DNA of 20,908 nt from the IMG/VR virus record IMGVR_UViG_3300045996_000232, positions 1 to 20,908 of that record; one strand, 5' to 3'. This document shows positions 12,954 to 20,834 of this stretch, in pieces. Position 1 is the stretch's first letter. Every line of letters begins with the position of its first letter. Source of the DNA: a virus. The notes beneath the pieces were generated by a model, which saw nothing but the letters and a program-made list of their open reading frames with translations, ran no database searches and was not told the DNA's origin. Both the position numbers and the translations under genes were made by a program.

Positions 12954-13810
12954 TAGTAATAGAGAACCTTGTTATGAATGCTGGTCGTCTGCGCCTGCAC
13001 CGATCTAAAGACCTTTTCGTGCGACTCGTTTCTAAGGCTGCGAAGCAAGTTCACCCGCTCGATAGGGGTGTTATGCCCCGGTGCTAACTCAATGGCGAGT
13101 TGCTTCTGAAGGAACAGTGACCAGCCTTGCGGCATGTCTGGGTTATCTGACGCAGCATCGAAGTCATAGAGTGGCCGCTTCAACTGAAGGCGTATCAGTT
13201 CAGGAGCCACGTAGCTGGTGCCTGAAGCCCACACTGAAGGCCCTGAACCACCCGATTCCCAATACAGCAGATAGTTGGCTCCAGTAATCGGCTTATTCTC
13301 ATCAGCGGCAGTATGCGCCCGTATGCATTTCCAGGCTGCGGCATCAGTCCCTGTCACCACTGACTGAGTATTCACGCTCGAGAGCATCGGCACCACATAG
13401 AGCGACTTGCTAGAAACTGTGGTGTTCTCGGTCAGGTAGACATAGCGCGGGTCGCCGGTCTCCGTCTTGTTCTCCAGCATTTCATACTGCTCAGTCGTCA
13501 GCACATCCAGCGGTTCATCATTGCCTGATGTGTTCCGATAGCTGGCACTCACAATGCTCAAGGCGCTACTGGAGAGCCCGTTGCTGGTGGTATAGACGAA
13601 GGTGTTAGCCACTAAGGTAATGCTGCTCAGACTAATGGCCCACAGGTGCTTGCCGGCCAAATCGTGCTCACGCATGATGAGGTTCAGCTTCTTAATGCCT
13701 GTATTCAGCAAGTCTGCTGAGAGTGTTTCCCCTTCGGCCAAGACCCCTAGATCCTTATAGGCCAGGTCAATCAGGTCGTTTCGAGTGACGTTGAAGTTAT
13801 TGGTAGGCAT
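12953..13810 (-). CDS. Head-completion / tail accessory protein, P22 gp4-like, with insert
   Basis: A 285-residue protein. The N-terminal helical part (TRNDLIDLAYKDLGVLAEGE, then KKLNLIMREHD and KHLWAI) and the C-terminal part (KRPLYDFDAASDNPDMPQGW, then LAIELAPGHNTPIERV) match gp4-type proteins that bind under the portal and start the tail. Between them, residues 150-205 hold an extra beta-rich piece with a WKCIRAHTAADENKP motif and a WASGTSYVAP strand. It resembles the small W/G/Y modules seen in carbohydrate-binding domains. P22 gp4 itself is shorter. The start at 13810 overlaps the stop of the previous frame region and is followed by the gp10-like gene, as in P22. Confidence 0.82.
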   Translation of the reverse strand: MPTNNFNVTRNDLIDLAYKDLGVLAEGETLSADLLNTGIKKLNLIMREHDLAGKHLWAISLSSITLVANTFVYTTSNGLSSSALSIVSASYRNTSGNDEPLDVLTTEQYEMLENKTETGDPRYVYLTENTTVSSKSLYVVPMLSSVNTQSVVTGTDAAAWKCIRAHTAADENKPITGANYLLYWESGGSGPSVWASGTSYVAPELIRLQLKRPLYDFDAASDNPDMPQGWSLFLQKQLAIELAPGHNTPIERVNLLRSLRNESHEKVFRSVQAQTTSIHNKVLYY

Positions 13811-14070
13811 TAGATGAGCCCCACAATCTTCGTTGCCGTGGTTCCGGTGCTATGAATCTTCTTGATGTAGATGGGGAGCACGCTACCAGCCGGCACCGAT
13901 TCAAACGTGACGGTAGAGCCATCGAACATCGTCACTTTCAAATCGCCAGTCCCGCCGACATATACCCCGCGCATCCAGAACTGAAGATCGTCAACATCTG
14001 AAGGGGTAACGGCTTTTGCGCCCCAGCTTGGCCCCTTGCTATCGCGTGGATGAAATGGTCCGACACCCAT
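13810..14070 (-). CDS. Spike-base-like small virion protein (RCAP_rcc01079 type)
   Basis: An 86-residue beta-rich protein. The pattern AVTPSDVDDLQ, then RGVYVGGTGDLKVTMFDG and TVTFESVPAGSVLPIYIKKI, ending in STGTTATKIVGL, is the signature of the spike base protein family first named from Rhodobacter gene transfer agent genes. Members are small structural subunits at the base of capsid spikes or tail parts. The length is normal. The ATG at 14070 has only a weak AGGAC ten bases upstream and follows the previous stop closely. It is located just before the gp4-like gene. The family call is from memory of the motif pattern. Confidence 0.8.
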   Translation of the reverse strand: MGVGPFHPRDSKGPSWGAKAVTPSDVDDLQFWMRGVYVGGTGDLKVTMFDGSTVTFESVPAGSVLPIYIKKIHSTGTTATKIVGLI

Positions 14071-14075
14071 AGTGG

Positions 14076-14939
14076 TTACAGTCCTATATAGAGGCCAATT
14101 CGAGAGAGTTGCCGCTGTGCGGGTGGAACTGGTGAGGCCACAACGACTCCACCGCTAACTGTTCCTTCCCCTGCCATTTCCGAGAATCCAGCCGCGAAGT
14201 TCCCAGCCCCAACCCATCGCACGGTGCCGACGCCAGCCATTTGCGCCGAATCTGACGCAAAGTCACCAGTTCCTGTAATTGGTTGTGGGGCTTGGGCATC
14301 CTGCACCGTACCCGCGCCGTCCATTGACGCCGATTGGCTAACAAATGCCCCTTGTCCCACCCACCTGACTGTGCCAACACCGGCCATACTTGCCGCTTGC
14401 GCCGTGAACGCTCCAGTACCAGTGATGGCTTGTACTGGTTCTGTGTAGGTAACTTGGAGTTGGGCCGAACTAAAGGCGACAGTTGGTGATGCATCAGTGA
14501 CACGGACTCCAAAGGCTGTGAGCCCGTTGGTTCCAACGCCATTGACTTCATCGACGGTCCAGGCTGCACCTGACTTGGGGTTGGTTGCGTAACTGTCGGT
14601 TCGCAGCGCAATGTTCGCATTGCCGTTGCCAGGGTTGTGCGTGGCCGCACTGTTCCGATTGGTTGTGTCATTGCACCGGAGCAGACTGCCAGCGACAGAA
14701 CCTTGCGAGCCGTTCTTGAAATCGTAGTACAGGACTTGAACGCTGATGCTGGTTGAGTTAGCCGGGACATCAAAGACGCTGAATCCCATGACCAGTGCGC
14801 CGGCCCCTGAACAGGTCGTAACATCGGCCGCAGGGTTGGCGCTGTCAGGATGGTCGTCAAGCAGCAAATGTCTGGACGTACCAGACCATGTGCCGGTAAC
14901 TGCAACCTCACTGGTTGGATTTCGTGTCTTTGTTGCCAC
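14076..14939 (-). CDS. Virion-type beta protein with four C-terminal repeats
   Basis: A 287-residue protein. Residues 1-168 form a compact beta-sandwich-like domain with recurring strands (SISVQVLYYDF, TAFGVRVTDA, SSAQLQVTYTE). Residues 173-261 carry four 19-residue repeats. The start is a GTG at 14939 just past the preceding stop. A nearby ATG at 14941 (TAATG) opens a different frame of almost equal length, but that product is Pro/Arg/Gln/Leu-rich nonsense. No clear ribosome binding site is visible, so initiation is probably coupled to termination of the upstream gene. No named family is recognised; location and composition suggest a virion structural or decoration protein. Confidence 0.75.
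   Translation of the reverse strand: MATKTRNPTSEVAVTGTWSGTSRHLLLDDHPDSANPAADVTTCSGAGALVMGFSVFDVPANSTSISVQVLYYDFKNGSQGSVAGSLLRCNDTTNRNSAATHNPGNGNANIALRTDSYATNPKSGAAWTVDEVNGVGTNGLTAFGVRVTDASPTVAFSSAQLQVTYTEPVQAITGTGAFTAQAASMAGVGTVRWVGQGAFVSQSASMDGAGTVQDAQAPQPITGTGDFASDSAQMAGVGTVRWVGAGNFAAGFSEMAGEGTVSGGVVVASPVPPAQRQLSRIGLYIGL
14157..14423 (-). repeat. Four 19-residue protein repeats, arranged as two pairs
   Basis: The repeats begin at residues 173, 194, 222 and 243 of the 287-residue protein. The pattern is xGxGxFxxxxxxMxGxGTV, for example TGTGAFTAQAASMAGVGTV. Repeats 1-2 and 3-4 are each joined by RW, so a two-repeat unit was probably duplicated (period 49 residues). Base-level identity is only partial, so the duplication is not recent. 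Confidence 0.75.
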
Positions 14940-14940
14940 A

Positions 14941-15318
14941 TTAGGCTGGTGCGGTGTAGGTTAGGCTGCTCACAGAGACTTCCTGTCCTGCCGAGACTGA
15001 CACGCTCCCTAATTCAATATCCCCACCACCGCCAGTCGCCGTGACTGAACCTGACCAGACTTCGGTTCCTGCCGAATCCTTGATCCGTACCTTGGCAATC
15101 GTGCCACCTGTAGCACTGGAATCAGCGGTAATGGCAGAGGCCGTCGCAACGCCGTTGGCCGCATTCCCAAACGCAGGGTCAGAGAAGGTGCAGGTCGCGA
15201 CTTCCACATCACCAGAGGTTTGAAACTCTAGCGTGCCGGCTCCCGCCCCTGCGTCTACCCGATCCACCACAGCATCGGCCATTGCGTTTCGTGTGTTTGT
15301 CGTATGAACTACCGCCAT
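14941..15318 (-). CDS. Small virion-type protein, unknown function
   Basis: A 125-residue Ala/Gly/Thr/Ser-rich protein with no signal peptide. The N-terminal part (TRNAMADAVVDRVDAGAGAG) is followed by a beta-sandwich-like region (GTLEFQTSGDVEVATCTFSD, KVRIKDSAGTEVWSGSVT) and a C-terminal strand (EVSVSSLTYTAPA). Such small Ig-like proteins are common between capsid and tail genes, but the exact family is not recognised. The ATG at 15318 follows GGAGG by eight bases; a start at 15333 would overlap the upstream gene further. It overlaps the upstream gene by ten bases. Confidence 0.7.
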   Translation of the reverse strand: MAVVHTTNTRNAMADAVVDRVDAGAGAGTLEFQTSGDVEVATCTFSDPAFGNAANGVATASAITADSSATGGTIAKVRIKDSAGTEVWSGSVTATGGGGDIELGSVSVSAGQEVSVSSLTYTAPA

Positions 15319-15536
15319 GTGAGCATCCTCCACATCCGTACATACCAGGGTGCGCTGTCAGTGCCTTGCATTGTGGCCCCTGGACGAACCCAGACGGCCC
15401 GACCATCTTGTATCCACTGCTCCACAAAGGCCGATAACGGACCAGATTCATTCCGTATCGTGTAGGTCATGCCTTCGCAGTACACGCTTTTCAATTCAGG
15501 TTCCGTAAACGTCTTGAGGCATTTGAATGATCGCAT
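15309..15536 (-). CDS. Small phage protein, unknown function
   Basis: A 75-residue protein without signal peptide. It has a pattern of charged and aromatic residues (KSVYCEGMTYTIRN, AFVEQWIQDGRAVWV) suggesting a small alpha/beta fold, and two early cysteines. The ATG at 15536 overlaps the stop of the preceding gene (TAATG). An in-frame GTG at 15548 has no better ribosome binding site. Similar small proteins of unknown role occur in structural gene clusters of tailed phages, but I cannot name the family. Confidence 0.65.
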   Translation of the reverse strand: MRSFKCLKTFTEPELKSVYCEGMTYTIRNESGPLSAFVEQWIQDGRAVWVRPGATMQGTDSAPWYVRMWRMLTWR

Positions 15537-15970
15537 TAGTGTAGACACTCCACAATTCGCTTGAGGCCAGAGCCAGTTGTTTTGAGAGACGTACAGGCCA
15601 TCCCGGTGACCTCAATCTTATTGGCGTCAAGCTGCTTGGCCGTGATGTTGGTGACTGACACAGGGCTTTCTAGCGCCTTCACCCGCGTATCCAATGCCGC
15701 TACTACGTCCTGCCAGCCCGTATCCACATCGGCAAAGTACCGCGCCACATTGGACGATGGCCCACCATTCGGGACAGTGAGCTTGTAATAGCCGAACTCC
15801 GTAATGGGATAGCTCGGTGGATAGGCTGGAATCTCTTTAATGGGGGTGAACGGCCCGCCTTCATTCGCACTGTATTCCAACAGCAGGAACCCATCGGCAG
15901 TGTCATCCCAAATGAGCGAGGCCGCCTGAACTGGGGCTGCAAATATCAGTATGAAAAATAGAATCAGCAT
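15536..15970 (-). CDS. Exported beta-domain protein, unknown function
   Basis: A 144-residue protein with an N-terminal signal peptide (MLILFFILIFAAPVQAA, cleavage expected near 16). The middle (SLIWDDTADGFLLLEYSANE, YYKLTVPNGGPSSNVARYF) resembles a fibronectin type III-like or other Ig-like sandwich. This is followed by a short helix (VAALDTRVKALESP) and a strand-rich end with two Cys (ACTSL and VECLH) that could pair in an oxidising compartment. The ATG overlaps the upstream stop (TGATG). It is one of four consecutive signal-peptide genes. The function is unknown. Confidence 0.72.
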   Translation of the reverse strand: MLILFFILIFAAPVQAASLIWDDTADGFLLLEYSANEGGPFTPIKEIPAYPPSYPITEFGYYKLTVPNGGPSSNVARYFADVDTGWQDVVAALDTRVKALESPVSVTNITAKQLDANKIEVTGMACTSLKTTGSGLKRIVECLH

Positions 15971-18657
15971 CAGAATCCAATCCCCGTAGATGGTGAGACA
16001 ATCGTGAGACAGGCCCCGGCACTAGGCGTGTACGTATCCAGTGCGGTCCCTTCCTGCGAATACGCCTTAAAACAATGGGTATCGCCTGCCGTGGCGCTTG
16101 GCCCAATCTTAATGACGTAGCGCAAGACAATCGAGCCGTTTTGTGCTAGGTCAAAGACCGGCACTGCCGAAGATGTTTGCTGTGTGCTGCCATCGTTTTG
16201 CGTTAAGGCACCAGTCAGGCAACATGAGACGGTTCCAGTCAGAATGTCTGGATCTCCAGACACCCCGTAGAACGAATGATTGTAGGAAGCAAAGGCGTCT
16301 GGGACGGCAATGAACGTGTTACTGTTCACATTGCCGAGCAAGCGAATCCCGAGCGGGTCACAGTTCGCAACCGTGCAGTCAATTTGCAGGTCCAGAATCA
16401 CCGCACCGCCCACCATGACTGGCATCGTCGCCGCCGCCGAGCCGTAGGATTCAATGGCCCCGCCAGCAGTTTTCCTGAGCTTGCGCCATTGATGGGTCTT
16501 TTGCTCAAACGTACCTGTAGGGGACGGCGCTGGTTCTTCCCATGCCGCATAATCATCCGCACATGAGGCGACACTGGTGTATAGAATGAACTCGTCAAAC
16601 GTGTCATTCACTGGCGAATAGGCAACTAGGTTGTCTTGCACGGCTCCGAGCCGGAAGTTTGAGGTAAAGCTAAACGAGGTATAGGTCTTGGTTGAGGCCC
16701 CGGCTGTCGTCCCAGCAGTCCCGTTAATATAGAGGGTTGCCGTGTCAGTCCCGCTATCTAGGTTTAGGCACACGCGGGTCCAGCCTGCACTGACAGAAAA
16801 CTCCGTCGTATCACCGAGCCCGTTATTCTGTATGCCAAGCTGCCAGTTCCCGCTAAGACGGGACAACAGCAGCATCGTACTGGCACCGAATTGCGGGCCA
16901 AAGAATGTACGTGTAGAACTTTCTGTTCCAGGGTACGGCAACACCGAAAAGGCGATGGTCAAGGATTGCGTGGACGGGTCGATGGCATTGCCGTATGGGA
17001 TGGCAATGTAGTCATCGTCCCCCAGCATCTTCACGCCATAGTCACCGCTATGGCCCGTATTGAACTCTGGACCATTCGTCAAGGTTCCATCGTCGTCACC
17101 GCCTGATCCGTCCTCAAGGTTTGTGCCAGTTCCCTCATCCATCTCATAGCTAATGTCATCACCGGCAGGCGGCGTGCCGCCGCTTCCAGTACAGACCTCT
17201 GTGACGCCTTGCGTGGTGAAGGCAGTCGCCTTTTGGTATAAGGGAAGCGTAATCCCGAGTCCCGCGCTGTCCGTGAGGGTGCCGGGAGTGTACGTCACGG
17301 TCCAAGTCTGCCCCACCGCACAGTTTCCAGTGCCGCCAATTCCAGTAATGGTCAACCGCACCACACTATCAGTCGCCGCCTTCAGACTTGCACTTGAGAC
17401 AACAGGAGTCCCGCAATTTGACCCAGTGCAGCCAACGGTAAAGTTTGCTGCTGTGATGTTTGTCACTGGCACGTTCAAATTCATCAGGAAACTGACATCC
17501 ATTGATGCTGCGTCAATCGAGGCGCTCGAGAATCCGAATGTTTCAAATGCCCCCTGGTCACAGGTATCGTTACAGGCATTCCCTGACGCATTCGTGCCAG
17601 TCCCAATCGCCGCACTGCCGGCCTTCAGCGTCAGATCGTGATTGGTAGGGTCAACAAAGATGTCTGTGGCTGTGCCAGATGTCCGGTTCGTTGTTTGTGT
17701 CGTCGTGCCGTTCGCACCGGAAATGTTGGTGCCATGTCCCAACACAATGTTGTTTCGTAGAATGACGTTGCTACAGGCCCCAATCGTGATTCCATTGGTC
17801 CCTGAGTTATAAATCGTGTTGTTTTCTACTAGCGTCCCGGTGCAACTTTGGAGGTCAAGGGTGAGACCGTAGGTGCCGCTCACAAAACTTGACCCGCGCC
17901 GAATGACGTTCCGGCGAAAGGTGTGCGGCCCACGCGAGAGGTAGACGTTTGAGCCCCCAACGTTATTCTGGTTATTGTCGTAAAACGTATTCTTCTCAAC
18001 CAAGACGTTGGTTGCACTGGGGTACAGTTGCATCCCGTGCGCCCCATTGCCATAGACCTCGTTTCCTGAAATCACCATGCCAGAGGTCGTCCCGCCGATA
18101 TAGATCCCGTGGCATTGGTTCAACGGCTGAGTGACGCACCCGATCCCGTTGTTATAGATTTTATTTCGCAGCAGTTTGTTGCCGTTCCCTGCCCCTAGGT
18201 AGCCCTGCCACTTTCCACCGCTCGATTCGCCGTCCTCGAACGTGATGTTGTTGGAGGTACCGAGAAAGACGAGGTGGTTGTTCGGCGTGGTGCCAGTGAC
18301 CCGTATCCCGTGGAAGGTAATGTAGGCTCCACTTTGCAGGTCAATACTCCTGATAGACACGACCTCCCCGTTGAAATTGGTAATGGTCGTTCTCACGCTA
18401 TCGCTGGTTCCGCTTGTGATGCTGCCGGTAATATCTTCGTTGTACGTGCCGGTCCGTATGGAGATTGTGTCGCCAGCCGCTTCACAGCCCAGCGCACTGG
18501 CAATGGTCAGTTTCGGCAAGGTCGGATTTCCCGATCCGTCCACTGTTGAGGCTTGGACACAGCTATTGCTATTGCTGCCAGTCTTGGCCACGTAATAGGT
18601 CGTGGCATTGGCGAGAGTCGGGAACAGAAGGAACAGAGCAAAGAGAATCTGTATCAT
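15970..18657 (-). CDS. Large exported beta-helix and LamG-like protein
   Basis: An 895-residue protein. A signal peptide (MIQILFALFLLFPTLANA, cut near 18) precedes a right-handed beta-helix (about 19-370) with NosD-like repeats such as LLRNKIYNNGIGC, VISGNEVYGNGAHGMQL and LVENNTIYNSGTNGITI. Next come an Ig-like domain (about 375-485), a LamG/concanavalin-like domain (about 500-705, DDDYIAIPYGNAIDPSTQSL to DTFDEFILYTS) and a Cys-containing C-terminal domain (715-895). These are carbohydrate-binding and adhesion-type folds. The ATG at 18657 overlaps the upstream stop (ATGA); an in-frame start at 18699 would put 14 residues before the signal. It could be a tail fibre with an export signal or a surface protein made by the lysogen. 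Confidence 0.8.
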   Translation of the reverse strand: MIQILFALFLLFPTLANATTYYVAKTGSNSNSCVQASTVDGSGNPTLPKLTIASALGCEAAGDTISIRTGTYNEDITGSITSGTSDSVRTTITNFNGEVVSIRSIDLQSGAYITFHGIRVTGTTPNNHLVFLGTSNNITFEDGESSGGKWQGYLGAGNGNKLLRNKIYNNGIGCVTQPLNQCHGIYIGGTTSGMVISGNEVYGNGAHGMQLYPSATNVLVEKNTFYDNNQNNVGGSNVYLSRGPHTFRRNVIRRGSSFVSGTYGLTLDLQSCTGTLVENNTIYNSGTNGITIGACSNVILRNNIVLGHGTNISGANGTTTQTTNRTSGTATDIFVDPTNHDLTLKAGSAAIGTGTNASGNACNDTCDQGAFETFGFSSASIDAASMDVSFLMNLNVPVTNITAANFTVGCTGSNCGTPVVSSASLKAATDSVVRLTITGIGGTGNCAVGQTWTVTYTPGTLTDSAGLGITLPLYQKATAFTTQGVTEVCTGSGGTPPAGDDISYEMDEGTGTNLEDGSGGDDDGTLTNGPEFNTGHSGDYGVKMLGDDDYIAIPYGNAIDPSTQSLTIAFSVLPYPGTESSTRTFFGPQFGASTMLLLSRLSGNWQLGIQNNGLGDTTEFSVSAGWTRVCLNLDSGTDTATLYINGTAGTTAGASTKTYTSFSFTSNFRLGAVQDNLVAYSPVNDTFDEFILYTSVASCADDYAAWEEPAPSPTGTFEQKTHQWRKLRKTAGGAIESYGSAAATMPVMVGGAVILDLQIDCTVANCDPLGIRLLGNVNSNTFIAVPDAFASYNHSFYGVSGDPDILTGTVSCCLTGALTQNDGSTQQTSSAVPVFDLAQNGSIVLRYVIKIGPSATAGDTHCFKAYSQEGTALDTYTPSAGACLTIVSPSTGIGF

Positions 18658-19472
18658 CGTGCGTAGGCATCCTCTGGTAAGAATGGGGACAGTAACCAAG
18701 ACAAAAAGATCGGCAATGACGGACGGCGTGACGCTGCTGCGGCTTTAATTTCAATCCCGATACCGCCAGCGTCCCTGCTCACCCATGTTGCGCTTGGAGA
18801 TGTGTCGTTCGTGGCAAGAAATTCCACTTCAAGCTGCGAATCGTGACCACTGCCGTCCGTTCCAGTCACATCTGCGAGTTCGGTGTACCCGCCCTCGTTG
18901 GTAATGGCGACGTTATCCGCGAGACCAAACGTAGCAAGCGTGGCGTTCCCTGCGCTACCGAATGCCGCCAGCGCAAGCGTTAGGCCCGTTCCCGGTTCCT
19001 GCAAGTCAGTGTCGCTCTGGACAATCGCCCCAGAGCCGTTCGTGCCGCTCGTATCGACGCCGGTACACTCAACGACAACCCACGCCATCGAGGTCGCCCC
19101 TTCATTGACATCCCACGTAATGTGAACTGCCGTTCCAGTCGGTGAGGCTCCCATTGCGCGATGCAGAGACAGAATGTAAGACGGTGCCGCCGCCGATGAA
19201 AACGCTTGTCTCGCAATTTGGACGTATGTGAGGTTGTTGCCGGTAAGGGCTATCACCTCTGTCGCAGTCGTATCGTTTTCAGCCCGAAGCGTAGCGACTA
19301 GTACCAGTGCGTTCGCCGTTGGTGTGACTGAAGCCGTATCGTAGCCAGTCGCCTTCGTGGTGTTAGTTTCGCTGTATCCTGATGTCAGTAAGGCGCAGGA
19401 CACGGCTGCTTGTGCCTGTTCTGTCACAAACAGCACGCACAGAACGGTCAGTGTCAGTAGTAAACGCTTCAC
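18654..19472 (-). CDS. Exported beta-rich protein with hydrophobic C-terminus
   Basis: A 272-residue protein starting with GTG at 19472, preceded by GAGGAG seven bases upstream. A signal peptide (MKRLLLTLTVLCVLFVTEQAQA, cut near 22) is followed by a beta-sandwich-like domain (TPTANALVLVATLRAEND, AVHITWDVNEGATSMAWVVV and a closing GGIGIEIKAAA). The last 20 residues (LPIFLSWLLSPFLPEDAYAR) are unusually hydrophobic for a virion protein and might be a membrane contact. No named family is recognised. It is coupled to both neighbours: the GTG directly follows the upstream stop, and its stop overlaps the next ATG. Confidence 0.72.
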   Translation of the reverse strand: MKRLLLTLTVLCVLFVTEQAQAAVSCALLTSGYSETNTTKATGYDTASVTPTANALVLVATLRAENDTTATEVIALTGNNLTYVQIARQAFSSAAAPSYILSLHRAMGASPTGTAVHITWDVNEGATSMAWVVVECTGVDTSGTNGSGAIVQSDTDLQEPGTGLTLALAAFGSAGNATLATFGLADNVAITNEGGYTELADVTGTDGSGHDSQLEVEFLATNDTSPSATWVSRDAGGIGIEIKAAAASRRPSLPIFLSWLLSPFLPEDAYAR

Positions 19473-20834
19473 CTAGTCACTCCTCGACGTGACGCTGTAT
19501 TCCATCTTGAAGCCGATGTGGTGGAGCGTAGCAACTGCCGTGGTCGTTCCTGTGGCATCTAACTGATAGCGCCAGTACAGCATGTCACTAGCCGCACAGG
19601 TGCCAGCCGGTGTCACAGCCGCCGATGTCGTAAAGTCGTTCTGATTGCTGCCCGTGACGCCAGCATCGTCAATGGCTACTTCTGTGCCCCACGTGCTAGA
19701 CGGAGCTTCACCGTTGCCACGGCATTGCGCTGCAATGTCACCATTTAAGGCTGAAGTATCTGCCGCCGTTTGAAGGTAGACATGCTCAAACGTGACTGTG
19801 CCGCCATCCCACGAATCGGGCATCTTGACTGAGCCGTAAATAGTCGAAGCATCGTTATCCGTACAGATGATGGTCCAGATTTTGGGACCACTATTGATCG
19901 TGACTTCCGCCGGAGCAGCGCATTGGGTGCCGTCAGTTGACAGCGAGCCTGCCCCGAAAAAGATCGACTTGAGCGGGCGATAGGACGTGTTATAGGTCCA
20001 GACGGCCTTGACGGATGCTGCGTCCGGGTCAACTGTCTCTATGCACTCCGTCGATTCAATGTTGTAGAGGCACCAGTCAAAGTTTGTGGGGATGATGGTA
20101 CGTGTATTTGCATCGGTGCATGGCCTGACCTGTGGGCCAAGTGATGCATCGGTGTAAAGACACATCGGCGTGACACCATCCCCGATTCTGACCGCATTCG
20201 CTAAACTGTTGGCTCCCGTGATTTCCTTCCCACCAGTTTCAGCAAACACCGTCTGAAGCGTATCAACCTCAGTAGTAAGGACCGGCACCCATGTATCGGT
20301 GGTGTCGCAGTAGTAGAACTTCAACCCGCTGGTCGCGTCCGTATCCACATACACATCACCAACCGTGCAGTTGGCTGGAAGCGTTGTGCTGCTTGATACG
20401 GCCGTCACAGTGCCGCCGCCAGCTCCACCGCCTCCACCGCGCCGTGCGAGCGTCAGCAATCCTTTGACCGTCACAGTCCCGCCTGTGTAGGCCGATACTC
20501 TGGCTCTAAACTGTGCGAACCCAGCCACGTTACAGAAGTACAATCCGCTCGATGTAGCTGAAGTCACAAGGGCTCCCGATGTACTCGCTGTTGACGTACA
20601 AACAGACGACACCCAGTTGGAGCCATCAGTAGTTGCTTCAAACGTCACGGTAGCGGTATCGCTAATGACCACCTGAACTCCAATGGTTCCCCAGCCTTCC
20701 ACTTGCAAGGCGGTCCCGTCCCCAGTGGCAGACACCGCGTCTTGCATCACCTGTACCGGCTTAAATTCTCTTGCTGCCCAGACCGGACCAGCTAAGATGA
20801 GGCCCAGAAGGACCCCTAAGACTATTTTCCGCAT
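19473..20834 (-). CDS. Exported multi-domain beta protein, probable fibre-like
   Basis: A 453-residue protein. A signal peptide (MRKIVLGVLLGLILAGPVWA, cut near 20) is followed by a beta domain (about 22-130), a glycine linker (RRGGGGGAGGG near 131-141), a small motif typical of fibre proteins (LPANCTVGDVYVDTDATSGL and YYCDTTDTWVPV), and a C-terminal beta-sandwich with many Cys. The linker and modular layout suggest an extended appendage. The ATG at 20834 has AGGAGG four bases upstream. It overlaps the end of the partial upstream gene by 13 bases. The role is unproved; it could be a virion fibre or an exported surface protein. Confidence 0.75.
   Translation of the reverse strand: MRKIVLGVLLGLILAGPVWAAREFKPVQVMQDAVSATGDGTALQVEGWGTIGVQVVISDTATVTFEATTDGSNWVSSVCTSTASTSGALVTSATSSGLYFCNVAGFAQFRARVSAYTGGTVTVKGLLTLARRGGGGGAGGGTVTAVSSSTTLPANCTVGDVYVDTDATSGLKFYYCDTTDTWVPVLTTEVDTLQTVFAETGGKEITGANSLANAVRIGDGVTPMCLYTDASLGPQVRPCTDANTRTIIPTNFDWCLYNIESTECIETVDPDAASVKAVWTYNTSYRPLKSIFFGAGSLSTDGTQCAAPAEVTINSGPKIWTIICTDNDASTIYGSVKMPDSWDGGTVTFEHVYLQTAADTSALNGDIAAQCRGNGEAPSSTWGTEVAIDDAGVTGSNQNDFTTSAAVTPAGTCAASDMLYWRYQLDATGTTTAVATLHHIGFKMEYSVTSRSD

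Noticed and set aside
14084-14941. 285-codon minus-strand frame starting at an ATG coupled to the upstream stop
   Set aside because: The product is rich in Pro, Gln, Arg, Leu and Trp without domain pattern, whereas the overlapping frame gives a regular beta-domain protein with repeats.
17153-17641. 162-codon plus-strand frame
   Set aside because: It lies wholly within the 895-residue exported protein, is Val/Pro-rich in the manner of an antisense shadow and has no convincing ribosome binding site.
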